Of a stretch of DNA of 64,000 nt, positions 38,301 through 49,292 are shown piece after piece. Source of the DNA: Linderina pennispora (Eukaryota > Kickxellomycota > Kickxellomycetes > Kickxellales > Kickxellaceae); NCBI RefSeq assembly GCF_002104995.1, contig NW_024468249.1, positions 2,356,001 through 2,420,000 on the forward strand. Direction: 5' to 3'. Made by a program: the position numbers and the translations under genes. Under the pieces are notes generated by a model. The model ran no database searches. It was not told where the DNA came from and worked only from the letters and a program-made list of their open reading frames with translations. Position 1 is the stretch's first letter. Each line of letters starts with the position of its first letter.

Positions 38301-40359
38301 CATGGGGTTCATCAAACACCACAACGGGCCATTGCCGCTGTCAACTGAGAACTACACGGGCTGGGTTGACACAGCAACAGATGAGCCAATCCGCGATATA
38401 GATGTGAAGGCAAAGTACGAGAAGCAGATACTTGAGCACACTGGGATCCGCATGGTCGAGCCAGAGTTGGTTGATGGATTCGACGCGAACAAGAAATTGA
38501 TATACCGAGAACTGCAGATTACTCATGATCTGGAGACATTCGAGACGACAGCTGAGGAGGCAGAAAACTTTGTCCGTGAAAATGGCGACAAGGTTGACAC
38601 CTGGGAGAATCCAGATGGGTCGTGGTCTGTCAAGCTGCTGAAGGGCGCTGTGATCATGGTCCCAAAGGCGCTGCAGATGAATACAGTTGTTGCTGGCCAG
38701 CTTCCCACTGGATGGAGTCCAGAGCGCTATGGCATTCCCCAGGAAATCATAGAGCAGGTGGACCCAATGGCCCTATGTACACTGGTTGCAACGGTGGAGG
38801 CGCTGGTGCGAGCCGGTATCACCGATCCGTACGAGCTCTACAAGTACTTCCATGTGACAGAGGTAGGAACAACTGTGGGCTCGGGAATGGGAGGCACTGA
38901 TGCACTTCGGAAGATGACCAAGAGCTGTTTCCATGATACTGAAATCCAAGCGGACCTGATTAAGGAGATCTTTATTAACTCACCTGGGGCATGGGTCAAC
39001 ATGTTGCTCCTGTCATCGTCTGGCCCGATAATGCCAATCGTCGCAGCCTGTGGTACATCGCACGTATCTGTCGACGTGGCAATAAGCACGATCAAGGCAG
39101 GAAAGGCGAGAGTTATGTTTGCTGGTGGCTTCGAGGATACTGGGGAAGGCACAAACTATGCATTTGCTCCGATGGGTGCGACAGTCGATAATATGGAAGA
39201 CAGGGCCCGTGGTCGTACATTGAAGGAGGCATCCAGACCATGCACAACGACTCGTAATGGCTTTGTGGAGAGTACTGGCGCTGGAGTCGTGATGCTCATG
39301 TCTGCCTCGGCTGCGATCGAGTTTGGATCGCCAATTTACGGCATTGTTGCTATGACTTCCATAGCATCCGACAAAGAAGGCCGCAACCTCCCTGCCCCTG
39401 GACAGGGTCTTGTGAGTGTTGCACGCGAGGTTCATTACCCGAACGATGAGGTTTCGGAACTCTACCTCGATGTAAAGTACCGTCGGGCAAAATTGGAAGG
39501 CTGGCTAGAGTGTATTGACGAATGGGTAGTGAAAGAAGAGACGGGTGCCAGGCGCGATGCTCAGGAAATCCGCCTTGCACAAGGGGACTGCTTTGATCAA
39601 GACAGGTTCATTGGAAAGCGCATGACAGTTATCCACGCGGAGGCTGACAAGAGAAAGAAGGAAGCGCGTGACGCATGGGGCAACGAGTTCTGGGTTGGAA
39701 ACCCACACATCTCGCCGATACGCGGTGCTCTCGCTGTCTGGGGTCTGACGGTAGATGACATCGGTGTCGCTTCATTCCATGGGACATCGACACAGATAAA
39801 TGACACGAATGAATCTGAGGTTTACTGTAAGCAGATGGAGCATCTGGGTCGTACGCCAGGACACGCGCTCCCTGTCATCTGCCAGAAATGGCTAATTGGC
39901 CATTTGCGAGGAGGCTCTGCCGCATGCATGATGAATGGTGTGTTGCAAACAATGCAGACCGGTATCATTCCAGGCAACCGCAACGCGGATGACATTGATC
40001 CGGAGTTTAGGCAGCACACGTACCTTGTATACCCCAATAGGTCAATCCAAACGCGAGGAGTAAAGGCAGCAATCATGTCGTCGTTTGGATTCGGGCAAGT
40101 CGGTTGCCAGATGCTGGTCGTGCACCCCGACTATCTCTTGGCAACATTGGGCAAGGATCAGCTAGACGAATATAATGGCAAAGTCAAGTTGCGTGAAGGA
40201 AAATCGTGTCGCTACTGGCAGGATACCCTTATTGGAAGCCATGGTTTCGTTCAGACCAAGGACTCACCGCCGTATACCGATGACCAAGAGTCCGCTGTTC
40301 TTTTGAATCCGCTTGCCCGCGCATCCTATGATCCTGTCTCCAAGTCGTATCAGTTTTGA
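29341..40359 (+). CDS. Single-chain FAS-like megasynthase with inactive ER, DH and KR, no PPT
   Basis: Exons are 29341-30049 and 30127-40359 (77-base intron, codon G|GT), about 3646 residues after one +1 site near 34104-34115. Domain order follows fungal FAS beta then alpha: AT (Ser242 in GIAGHSQG), ER (~557-800), DH (~1540), MPT (GHSLGE ~1790), Pro-rich linker, ACP (GGKS ~2187), KR (~2587-2760), KS (Cys ~3209 in AACGTS; His in FHGTS and IGHLRG). Lost: ER lacks the PGMTP and GGRGGGHH-type FMN/catalytic residues (GTVDP, GRGRADSSS instead); DH has SDNTPIY where GDLNPIH is usual; KR lacks the Tyr (NNVWHQK) and a glycine of its NADPH loop. The chain stops at SYQF, before any phosphopantetheine transferase domain. 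Codon use is less GC3-biased than neighbours. A condensing-only, FAS-derived synthase is inferred; a decaying paralogue is the alternative. Confidence 0.85.
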
Positions 40360-40675
40360 AATAAGTTTTGGATCTTCCTCTTTTGTGGACACTAGCTTCT
40401 TAAATCGTAGCATTAGTATACCATATGTCATGTGCCCGTTGTCGCACATGGAATAAAGCAGGTGGAATAAAGGGTAGTCAGAATTTCAGAGATGCTGGTT
40501 CCTGGTGTCGGTTTGTAACTAGAAATGGTACCAGTATTAGATTTTGTTTGGCATTAAATTTATGTTTTCTTTGGCCTGCCAGAGCGGTGGTATATCAATA
40601 TACAGTATTTGCATTTGGAAAGGAAAAGTGTTTGTATAAATGTACAGAGGTGTAGTGCAATTTGCAAGTGATAGA
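40360..40675. other. Convergent 3' region FAS-like / ammonium transporter
   Basis: This 316-base AT-rich spacer probably holds both 3' untranslated regions. No phosphopantetheine transferase coding sequence is found here in any frame. Confidence 0.6.
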
Positions 40676-42103
40676 CTAGGCAGTATCGCTTGGGATGGAA
40701 GTGTCGGTAGTAGATTCAGGAAGCCTTGAGTAAACCTCCCGAATAACCGGGCGCTCCTTGCTCGGATCTTGGAGCGACTCGCTGATGCTCGGAGTAGCAG
40801 ACCGGTAGATATTCATCATACTGGCATGGGACTTTGCAATTTCGTCAATGAATTTGTATCCGGCCTCACCAAGCTCAGCGAAGTCCACTCCGTGGTCCTC
40901 CTGCTCCGGGTCAACACGGAAGCGGAACATCGGGATCCAGTTCATGACGGTCAAAATGATATACGACAGCACAAACGACCAGGCAGCGGATACGGCCAAG
41001 GCTGCCAGCTGAATATATAGCTGCTTCCCGTGTCCGTTGATCAGGCCGCCTGATGACTCCGTGCCATCAAGCCCAATAACCTTGCTGTTGGCGAACACGC
41101 CGGTGAGGAACACACCAAGGATGCCACCGATTCCGTGCACGGCAAACACGTCGATGCAGTCGTCAATGCCGAGACGCAAGTTAAAATCAATCATGAAGAA
41201 ACAGCAAACGCCGACAATCGCGCCCATGGGGAAAGCGGCCCAGGTGCTGACAAGGCTGGCAGCAGGTGTCACACCGACCATGCCGGCGACGGCGCCGGAG
41301 CAGAAATGGAAGCTCGAGAACTTGTGTTCGCGATGGTAAGCCAGGGCGACCCAGACACAGCCCGCGACGGCGCCAGCCAGGATCGTAGTCAAAAAGGCGA
41401 TTCCGGCCTTGCCCGATGCCAGGGAAGCAGCACCGGCATTGAACCCAAACCAACCAAAGAACAGGAAGGCTGTGCCGAGGATGATGTTGAGGTAGTTGTG
41501 TGGCTCCCACTTTTCCTCGCCAAAGCCCTTGCGTTTGCCGAGAACAAAGTAGAACGCCAGAGCAGCAAAGCCTGAGGCAGTCTCAACAGCACAGCCGCCG
41601 GCAAAATCCAAGACGCCAAACTTGAACAGCCAGCCGTTGGGCGCCCACACCCAGTAAGCGATCGGGTCGTAGACCAGCGTTGTCCACACAAACACGTAAA
41701 AGATGGTGGGCAGGATCCGGATACGCTCGGCGGCTCCACCGATAGCCAGGCCGGGGGCAAGGGCGGCGAACATACATTGGTATATGGCAAAGACAATGCC
41801 GGGGACGGTCGGCGCATTGGGGTGGGGCTCGTAGCTGACGTCCAGGAAGAAATAGTGTCGCATATTGCCGATGAAACGGCTGGGTGAGGTCTCAGAGAGA
41901 GCCAGCGAGTAGCCAAACATCACCCACTGGATGGTTACTACTGCCAGCGACATCATACAGAGGAACACCAGGGAGAGGGCATTTTTGCTACGGACCATCC
42001 CGCTGTAAAAGTAGCCAAGGCCAGGGATCATCAGGAACACTAGAGCAGTCGATGCAATCATCCAGACCGTAGCACCCATGTCAATATCGCTGGTACTAGT
42101 CAT
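40676..42103 (-). CDS. MEP: Ammonium transporter, Mep/Amt family with Glu at the first pore position
   Basis: The 475-residue plasma-membrane protein has eleven predicted membrane segments beginning TVWMIASTALVFLMIPGLGYFYSGMVRSKNA, split here as the Amt signature TALVFLMIPGLGYFYSG. Ammonium is recruited and conducted as NH3/H+ through a pore lined by twin histidines. The second is present in DVFAVHGIGG. The first is replaced by Glu (DFAGGCAVETASGFAALA), as in the yeast Mep1/Mep3 type rather than the sensor-type Mep2. The C-terminal cytosolic tail is acidic then Ser-rich. No intron; the ATG at 42103 gives the usual N-terminus. Confidence 0.95.
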   Translation of the reverse strand: MTSTSDIDMGATVWMIASTALVFLMIPGLGYFYSGMVRSKNALSLVFLCMMSLAVVTIQWVMFGYSLALSETSPSRFIGNMRHYFFLDVSYEPHPNAPTVPGIVFAIYQCMFAALAPGLAIGGAAERIRILPTIFYVFVWTTLVYDPIAYWVWAPNGWLFKFGVLDFAGGCAVETASGFAALAFYFVLGKRKGFGEEKWEPHNYLNIILGTAFLFFGWFGFNAGAASLASGKAGIAFLTTILAGAVAGCVWVALAYHREHKFSSFHFCSGAVAGMVGVTPAASLVSTWAAFPMGAIVGVCCFFMIDFNLRLGIDDCIDVFAVHGIGGILGVFLTGVFANSKVIGLDGTESSGGLINGHGKQLYIQLAALAVSAAWSFVLSYIILTVMNWIPMFRFRVDPEQEDHGVDFAELGEAGYKFIDEIAKSHASMMNIYRSATPSISESLQDPSKERPVIREVYSRLPESTTDTSIPSDTA

Positions 42104-43426
42104 GGCTCAAAGGCTGGAAATGCGATGTACAGGAAGCACACGAAGAGAGCGAAATCAAACGAGAAATAAAATGAAAAAAAAAAGTACAAGGCAGCGCTCC
42201 TTCGAAGGAAAAGTCAAGAAGGTCTCGAGTGAGTAAGGCACTGCGTGTGGAAGAGTCTAGGGTTATCTGGTTCGTCTCTGAAACATGGAGGGGGTGGCCA
42301 CGGTGGCGCATTTATACGAAATGTGCTCAGGTGGATAGTAATATTAGGACGTTGGTCACAAAATCCTCGACGTATACAGGCCGAACTGTGCGGCCCGCGT
42401 AGGAGACTTGCGGAACTCTTCACAGGCCAATTGCGCCAACTGATCAGACGCGATAAACGAGAAATGACGCCCATCTCTGCTCATCAGCATTCATCTGCTG
42501 GTCGCTGATTGGCCGGTGCGAGGCCGTCGGGTTCGCCCCTGGGCCTTGCATGTGCTGGACAGGCGAGAGGGGCGATTAATTTTTCAAACGGGCTTGTGAC
42601 CGCTTTTTTCGCCTGGCAACAAAACCACGCTTTTCAGCGGGAGCAAACGGACGGAGGGGCGCTTAGACCGCCCGGTTTCGCGCTGAGGGATGGCTCTAGC
42701 GTATCTGCGCACGGAGGCAGTTTTCAATGCGGTATGCCCTGCGGCTAACACGATGGCCTGAGCCAAGGTGCACTGACTTTCTCGCAGGTACCAAAAAGCG
42801 CCATTTCCTGCCACCAGCGATTAGAAAACGATAGTCAGCCGCGTTTGTAAGCTTCTGTCGAGAAAATCCATATGGCCCCTGGCGAGCGGTTGGGTTCTGC
42901 TGGCTCGCTGATGGTGCCTGATACCCAGAAGCCCGACAGAGTGGCCCTTATCGATCATGCGAGCTCGGGACATTTGACAGAAAAATGCACCTTAGCCATC
43001 AGCGGCGATCGCTGTCCTTGGAGCTCTGCCTGTTTCCCTGGGTGCGCAGAAGGAAGCTGTGCCAGCAGGCCCGATGCGGGCTGTTCTCTCTTTGGCCTGG
43101 CTTGAGCAATGCCCCCGAGCACTCAAGCACAGAGGACCTGCCAGGGCAAGCAGAAATGGCAGGTCGTTCGACTAGATTTTTCAAAGGGCGCCGAATTTCC
43201 AGCACGCGCCCATTTTCTGGCAGATAGCTGCGATAAGCGCTGCGTGGAGAGTCACCGCCCCCTGAGCTGCAAGCCGCTATCAGGAGCCGATCAGCCACGT
43301 CGGTTTCTTTATCACCCCCGATCAGCCAGCGCTTTAGGCGCTATCTCTTTGCTTTCTGAATTCCACTTTTCTTCTGGGAAATTCCCAAGGGCAGACGCGT
43401 CACGAGCCATATTCTCGAATAATACC
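42104..43426. other. Divergent intergenic region, nothing clear
   Basis: This is 1.3 kb between the ammonium transporter start and the TACO1 start. Several short frames exist on both strands but none shows a domain or sensible codon pattern. The last 100 bases are T/C-rich, as expected of the TACO1 promoter. Confidence 0.4.
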
Positions 43427-44315
43427 ATGCATCTCACTCGGGCTAGTCGCTGTGCGGTGTTGGCAATGCTGCGCGCGGGACGGGTCCAGCCGGCACTTCC
43501 CGCATGCGCCATGCTGGGCGGCCAGAAGCGGTTTGCGGGACACAGCAAATGGTCAAAGATCAAGCACTCAAAGGGCGCGGCGGATGTCAAAAAGGGCACC
43601 CTGTTTGCGAATCTGTCCAAGGATATCACTGCCGCGGCAAAAGGTAGGCATTAGAAACTAGCGCTGTATGCAGTATGCAGCACATCGCTAAATCCCGGGA
43701 CACAGTGTAGAGGGCGGCTCCGACCCGGCGTTTAACCTGCGCTTGGCAGCAACGATGAAGCACGCCAAAAACGTCGACATGCCAAAGGACACGATCGAGC
43801 GCGCAATCAAGCGGGCCACGTCCAAGGAGTACTCATCCGCCGAGGCCATCGTGTACGAGGGACTCGGGCCGCACGGCACTGCGCTGGTTATTGAGTGCCT
43901 CACGGACAACAAGAATCGGACCGTCAAGGCGATCAGAAACAAGTTCAATAAGAATGGCGGAGCCATGGCGCCCGTCAGCTACATGTTCGACAGGAAGGGG
44001 CTGATCTGGTTCTCGAATGGCGAGGCAGAGGATTCGCTGGACGAGATGTTTGACAAGGCTATCGAGGCCGGTGCAGAGGATATCGAGGACCTCGGCGATG
44101 GCAAGGTCGAGGTTGTTTGCGAGTTCAGCGAGCTGCAGACGGTATCTAAGGCGCTGACAGGCGACCACAAGTACGCAGTGGAGCGCATGGAGGGCACGTA
44201 CATCCCAAACACAACGGTCGATCTCAGCGAGGAGCAGACAGCGGAGGTTGAATCGGCCATCGAGGATCTCGAGAGCTTAGACGATGTAATCAAGGTTCAC
44301 TGCAACGCTTCATAG
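43427..44315 (+). CDS. TACO1: TACO1/YebC-family mitochondrial translation factor
   Basis: Exons are 43427-43643 and 43711-44315, with a 67-base intron (GTAGGC ... GTGTAG). The product of about 273 residues has an Arg-rich mitochondrial targeting start ([19 protein letters not shown]) and the YebC core from [20 protein letters not shown] through [15 protein letters not shown] and [20 protein letters not shown]1 is known to promote mitochondrial translation, in mammals of COX1, by relieving ribosome stalling. Joining the exons gives [16 protein letters not shown], matching the family. No frame problem is present here. Confidence 0.93.
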
Positions 44316-46191
44316 GATTAACAGTTTATTTACAAGCACATGCAGAAACAGCTACAGAAGCACTGGGCCGCGTCGCCAACTTTACCTAAACTCAAACAGC
44401 ATGGTCAGTAGATATGGTCCGTTGGTCGAAGGATATAAAAAGCTGCAACAGTTGCATATTGGATTCAGTTATTTTGGCAATATAGGTTCATCTCCAGAGC
44501 AGCCAGTCCTCGTAAGGCCGGCGCTGCAGAACAGGTCTATTGTGATCATCACTATCAAGCAAACAGCACAGGGCAGGAACTACGTGGAGATGCATACCTC
44601 TTACCAAGTAGATGATTATTTATAGAGCTATCGGACAAAGAGAGGAGAGACAAGGAAGCCTGATCGTCTGCGTCCGGCCAGCGTCGGCTTTTAAACCGCA
44701 AACATTTTATATCTGTTGATCTAGCCCACGAAATCAATCAGTGGGGATCGGTCGATCACCGCGCTGCGGTCCGAACCGCGCTGTCACGGCTCTGCAAGCG
44801 ATTTATTGTCGTTAGAACGCAAATGGTACGGCTGCCAGATGCCTACGGCTCTCGATACCACTGCTTTGCAGGACCCGCCAGGTCGAGTGGCGCGGTGCAG
44901 TGCGCTGGCGCGGGCGACGCAGCGGCGTGCCAAGTATGTGTATCTGGGCGTTTTCATCCTTGCCTATCACGCCCAGCGGCGTATTGGCAACAGGCACCCG
45001 CCACCCGTGCTCGAGCGCGCGGATGTGGATGCTCTGGAGTGGCGTGCGGCGCTTTGGCTTCTTTGTGATCAACAGCTGTGAGTGCAGCCGGTTCAGCTTG
45101 TGTGGTGTGATGTGCATAGCGCCCGTAGCAGCGGCCGAGTATACATGTGTATCCATTAGCGTGAAAGATATTGGCAATGAAGAATGAGCAAGAAATTATC
45201 GAGGTTGTCTTTATTTTCACGAGAGCCTGCTACTGCTGTATTTCTTCTTTGTTGACCACGGGGGCGATAGGCGGGGGGCAGTGAGCAACGCAGGCGTCTC
45301 TGAAATACTACCGAGACACCAGGGAAAACAAAATAAATTCTGCGGAGCCGGGCGGAAGAGGGAGAGCTCTTTGTTGTCGATAGCTACAAGCGCATGTATC
45401 TCCCAGCTACGGCACCTCATGAATAGAGGCTTCTTTCTCATAGCAAGGCGCATCTCGTGATTTCTCTTGGGCATACATGCAGGTCCTGGCTAGCATTCAT
45501 CGCTGCACCTAGACCTGCCCATGACGGAACTGACAGCATACGTCCTTGGTGGAAAGTGGGGAGAGAATCGCTTTGGAGCGACTGATTGACACAGCAGCTC
45601 GCAGAACAACCCAACAGCTCTCCGCGAGCTGCAGGACATGACGCGTGTCAGACGCGCTCCGTTCGACTTATGTAAGCTGAGGCCAGCTACATACGGCACA
45701 GATGCTCTGGCACGGCTGATATGGCGCCAGCACTGCTCTACAAGCGATGCTGGTACTAACTAGCAAAAACAGACGAGGGGGGCGGACCAAAATAGATACA
45801 ACGAAATGCATCGTGGATCGACAGGCTATGTCAACCAGGAAGATTCGCGACCTTTTCGCGTTCTTCGCATGAGGACATTCCGGCTACGTATGTCGTATGT
45901 GCAGGGAACACCTATTCGCATATCTGGGCCAGCAGCAGCCGAGCAGCGGCGAGTCTGCGCAGCATGGCAATTCACGGAAAATGACACCTGGAGATCTGCA
46001 AGCTCAGATCCATGCAGTCAGGTACCAGGTCGGGCCGCGAGATCTTGGAATCAGATCACACCGTCATGCACGTGATTCGACCTTGTCTGGGAGCAAAGCG
46101 CTGCCACCAGCTGTTTCTCAAGCCCTTTTCTCATTTTGCTGCATTTTCTATTACTTTCTTAATCACATCGCTGGAAGACAGTTTGGCAAAA
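44316..46191. other. Intergenic region of 1.9 kb, nothing recognised
   Basis: Scanned on both strands. Frames up to about 120 residues (44812-45187) are overlapping and featureless. There is an in-frame ATG at 46012 that could extend GPI2 upstream. No tRNA or repeat was seen. Confidence 0.4.
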
Positions 46192-47337
46192 ATGAAGATA
46201 GTGCCTACGAGGATAGGCGTTCCCTTTCTCAGCCGCAGGCGGGACAATCAGCAGGAGGCAGCAGCACGAGAAGGAATTCGCAAAACAGCGAGCAACACCA
46301 GCGACCCGACAATAGCGACCGACTCTGACACGCCAACAGTGGCACCAAAATCCAGCAGCCTCTTTGGTACCCTGCCCCGCGATATGTTCCGTAAGCCTGC
46401 AGCCAGCCAGCCCACACAGCCAACCACAGCCAGCTCCACGCAGACCGTGACGCCTGCATTGGTGCAGGCGCGGAAGCCATGGCGCAAGCTTCTGTACATT
46501 AAGCAGGACTATGCCGACGACTATGTCGATGACACGTTCCTAATGGAACTGCAGAAGAACACAAACGTGCGCATGTACGACTACTCGACGGTGGTACAGC
46601 AGACAACGGTGGTGACGCAGCACCTGTCGAGCATCATGGTGTTTCTGGCGGTGTTTATTAATCTCCGTCGCGGCAGCCTGACGGGCGAGGCGCTTGTCTG
46701 GGGCTCGACAACTTTGACGATGGTGGGGTTTGGGTTCTGGGGCTTGCTGAACTACTCGCTGCGCACCCCTGAGCAGCGCGTGGAGCGGTGGAATCTGATA
46801 AAGGGCGCTGTGTTCTTCACTCTGCTTTTGTTTGGGCTCTCACCGATCCTGCGCACGCTGACTGAAGACACTAGCAGCGACACGATTTGGGCCATGACGG
46901 TGATGCTGTTTTTCGGCAACCTGGCGTTCCATGACTACAGCACGGGGAACCTGACCAATATACGGTTTCCGGGTAGTGTGTCCCTGAATGCGGCAGTTCT
47001 GGCTGGCGTATTGCTTGCGTCGCGGCTTGATAGCAACATGTGTGTGTTTGCGTTCTTGTCGTTTGCTCTCGAGTGGTTTGCCCTGTTCCCAATCATGCGC
47101 CGGTACCTGAAGCGTATCTCGGCGAAGGCATCGATGATCATGACGCTGGTGCTGGCGCTATTGGCATGGGTATTGTTTCTGGACATCTCGCAGGCAGTCG
47201 CAATGATACATGTGCTTGGCACGCTGTTCATTACCTTTGGGTGTCCGCTGTGGCTGATCTGGATCCAGCGGTACAAGAACGAGATCCATGGGCCTTGGGA
47301 CGAGGCCCGCCCAATCGTGCACCGTTACTTCCGCTGA
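46192..47337 (+). CDS. GPI2: GPI2/PIG-C, subunit of the GPI GlcNAc-transferase
   Basis: The 381-residue ER membrane protein is a subunit of the GPI-GnT complex that transfers GlcNAc to phosphatidylinositol, the first step of GPI anchor synthesis. A Ser/Thr-rich N-terminal tail of about 100 residues is followed by the PIG-C core: WRKLLYIKQDYADDYVDDTF, then membrane segments including HLSSIMVFLAVFINLR, TLTMVGFGFWGLLNYSL and a C-terminal HVLGTLFITFGCPLWLIWIQ. The ATG at 46192 has a good context (aaaATGa); an in-frame ATG at 46012 would add 60 residues without homology. No intron. Confidence 0.88.
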   Translation: MKIVPTRIGVPFLSRRRDNQQEAAAREGIRKTASNTSDPTIATDSDTPTVAPKSSSLFGTLPRDMFRKPAASQPTQPTTASSTQTVTPALVQARKPWRKLLYIKQDYADDYVDDTFLMELQKNTNVRMYDYSTVVQQTTVVTQHLSSIMVFLAVFINLRRGSLTGEALVWGSTTLTMVGFGFWGLLNYSLRTPEQRVERWNLIKGAVFFTLLLFGLSPILRTLTEDTSSDTIWAMTVMLFFGNLAFHDYSTGNLTNIRFPGSVSLNAAVLAGVLLASRLDSNMCVFAFLSFALEWFALFPIMRRYLKRISAKASMIMTLVLALLAWVLFLDISQAVAMIHVLGTLFITFGCPLWLIWIQRYKNEIHGPWDEARPIVHRYFR

Positions 47338-47524
47338 CTCCTCTTGCAGCAGCCATCCGGTTAAATCGTTCTATCTTTATGTAAAATATCAGCATGTCTT
47401 TGCAATTCTCTTGCTACTGATGCAGTTGTGCTATTCTTTTTATTAGCCGTGTCAACACCATGTAGTCATATGTACTGGTTAGAGTAGCGAGAGGAAATAT
47501 TAAATACGCAGGGCGGTGCATACA

Positions 47525-48941
47525 CTAGTAGGCCATACTCTCGCCTGCCAGCTCACGCTCCAGAGCGCGCGCATCCTGGTCGGCCATCTGCGACGTTCCA
47601 TCCGCGCTCTGTCCATGCACCGCAGCCATACCAAGCTCACCATCGTCCTCATATCCACCCTGGCCATAGTTCGCGTCGCGGAACTCGCGAGCAGCTGCAA
47701 ATGCACCGGCGCCCTCGGGGATCGCGCTGGTGGCCATGTCGGCATCTTGCTCATAGTACTGCTGGATGTTGCCGTCGTCAGCGATCTCCTCGTCCTCATG
47801 GGCAGCCTGCTCTGCTGAGCGCTTGAAATCAATGACCTCGTCAATAATCATGCGCTTGACCTGGGGCATGGCCGTGACGGCCTCGAACGACATGTCGCAA
47901 GGGACAGGGCACGAGGGCTCATCCTCGACATTGTGGTAGGCGGCCAGATACGGGTGGGCCAGGATCTCCTCGACGGTGATGCGCGTGCTGGGGTCGAAAT
48001 CCAGCAGACGCTCGAGCAGATCAAGCGCCAGCGGCGTGGCCTCGGGGAACAGGGTCGAGAACTGGACCTTGGGCATATACGGGAGCGAGCGGATGTACAT
48101 TTGCGCGCGGTCGCTGCCGATGCGGCTCAGGGTCTCGTCAGCGGGCGTGCCCAGAATATGCAGGATCTGGTTGAGCTGGTCGACATAGTCGCGGCCCTTG
48201 AACAGGGGCCTGCCGCCGAGCAACTCGGCAAAGATGCACCCGACGGACCAGATATCGATGGCCTTGGTGTACGACAGGAACGACAGCATGATCTCGGGGG
48301 CGCGGTACCAGCGCGTCGCGACATACTCGGTCATGAACCCAGCGTTGCCCTCGGGGGTCTCAGCCAGTCCGCGTGCCAAGCCAAAGTCGCAGATGCGCAG
48401 GGCACAGTTGGCATTCACCAGCAGGTTGCTGGGCTTCAGGTCGCGGTGCAGCACGCCTGCAGAGTGGATGTACTTTAGGCCACGGCAGAGCTGGAACAAA
48501 AAGTACTGAAAGTGCGGGTCCGACAGCGGCTGGCCAGATCTGATAATCAGCTGGAGGTCGGCCTCCATGAGCTCCTGGATCAGGTAGATCTCGTTGAACT
48601 CGGGCGTGTTGGCCACGTCGATGTCCAGCAGCGAGATGATGTTCTCGTGCCCGCTAAAGTGCCGCATCAGCTTGATCTCGCGCAGCGACCGCTTCGCCAG
48701 CACGTCCCGCTCGCCCACACGGGACACCTTCTTGATGGCCACGCGCTGGCCAGTCTCAATGTGTTCGGCCTCGCTAGGAGCAAAAGGCGTTGTTAGCATT
48801 ACGGCGCGGCACTATCTCCACAGCAGCAGTAGGCTCGTCTATTACTTACCAGACAAGACCGTAGGCGCCCTGGCCGATATCACGGGTAACCCTGTACGCC
48901 CCGGCAAGCGACGGCGGCAAACGCATACGGCTCTGACTCAT
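47525..48941 (-). CDS. SLT2: MAP kinase of the cell-wall-integrity (SLT2/MPK1) type
   Basis: Exons are 48941-48850 and 48773-47525; the 76-base intron has GTAAGT, CTAAC branch and CTAG. Joining gives [14 protein letters not shown] and a 446-residue kinase. Features are the Gly-rich loop GQGAYG (residues 24-29), VAIKK (Lys45), HRD at 140-142, DFG at 160-162 and the activation motif Thr179-Glu180-Tyr181 followed by [10 protein letters not shown]. The TEY motif and the acidic, Gln-rich C-terminal tail fit the Slt2/Mpk1 cell-wall MAPK; Hog1 types have TGY. It acts below Pkc1-MAPKK signalling during wall stress (family knowledge). It is divergent from the glutaredoxin-like gene. Confidence 0.92.
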
Positions 48942-49292
48942 GGCGTGTGTTGGAAAAAATAATGGAGTGCGAGATGTGCTGAAATGGAAATACACAAATA
49001 GAGTACTGAAAAGAACAAACAACAAATTAGCTGGGCAGCAAGAAGCGAAGGGGAGGATGCTGCCGCTGGCGGCGGGCTCTAGGGCGTCATGCTTGCTGGA
49101 CCCTCCCTCTTTGAGCAGGTTTTTTTTAGCAGGGCATCGCACCAGCAGTGGTGTGGATTGGCACCGAGTGGCCGGCTTATTTTTAGCAAGCACCACGTTG
49201 TTTGCTGGTTGTTTACTTTTCTCTCCCTCACCTTTCCTCCGAATTCGCAACAATCCTACGTATTCTTCTTGTACCACGCTAGAATATACATC
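48942..49292. other. Divergent promoter region MAPK / glutaredoxin-like gene
   Basis: A 351-base spacer with T/C-rich stretches close to 49293. No gene seen. Confidence 0.4.

Noticed and set aside
44812..45187. Overlapping frames of 90-120 codons on both strands
   Set aside because: Mutually overlapping, featureless and without promoter or splice context.
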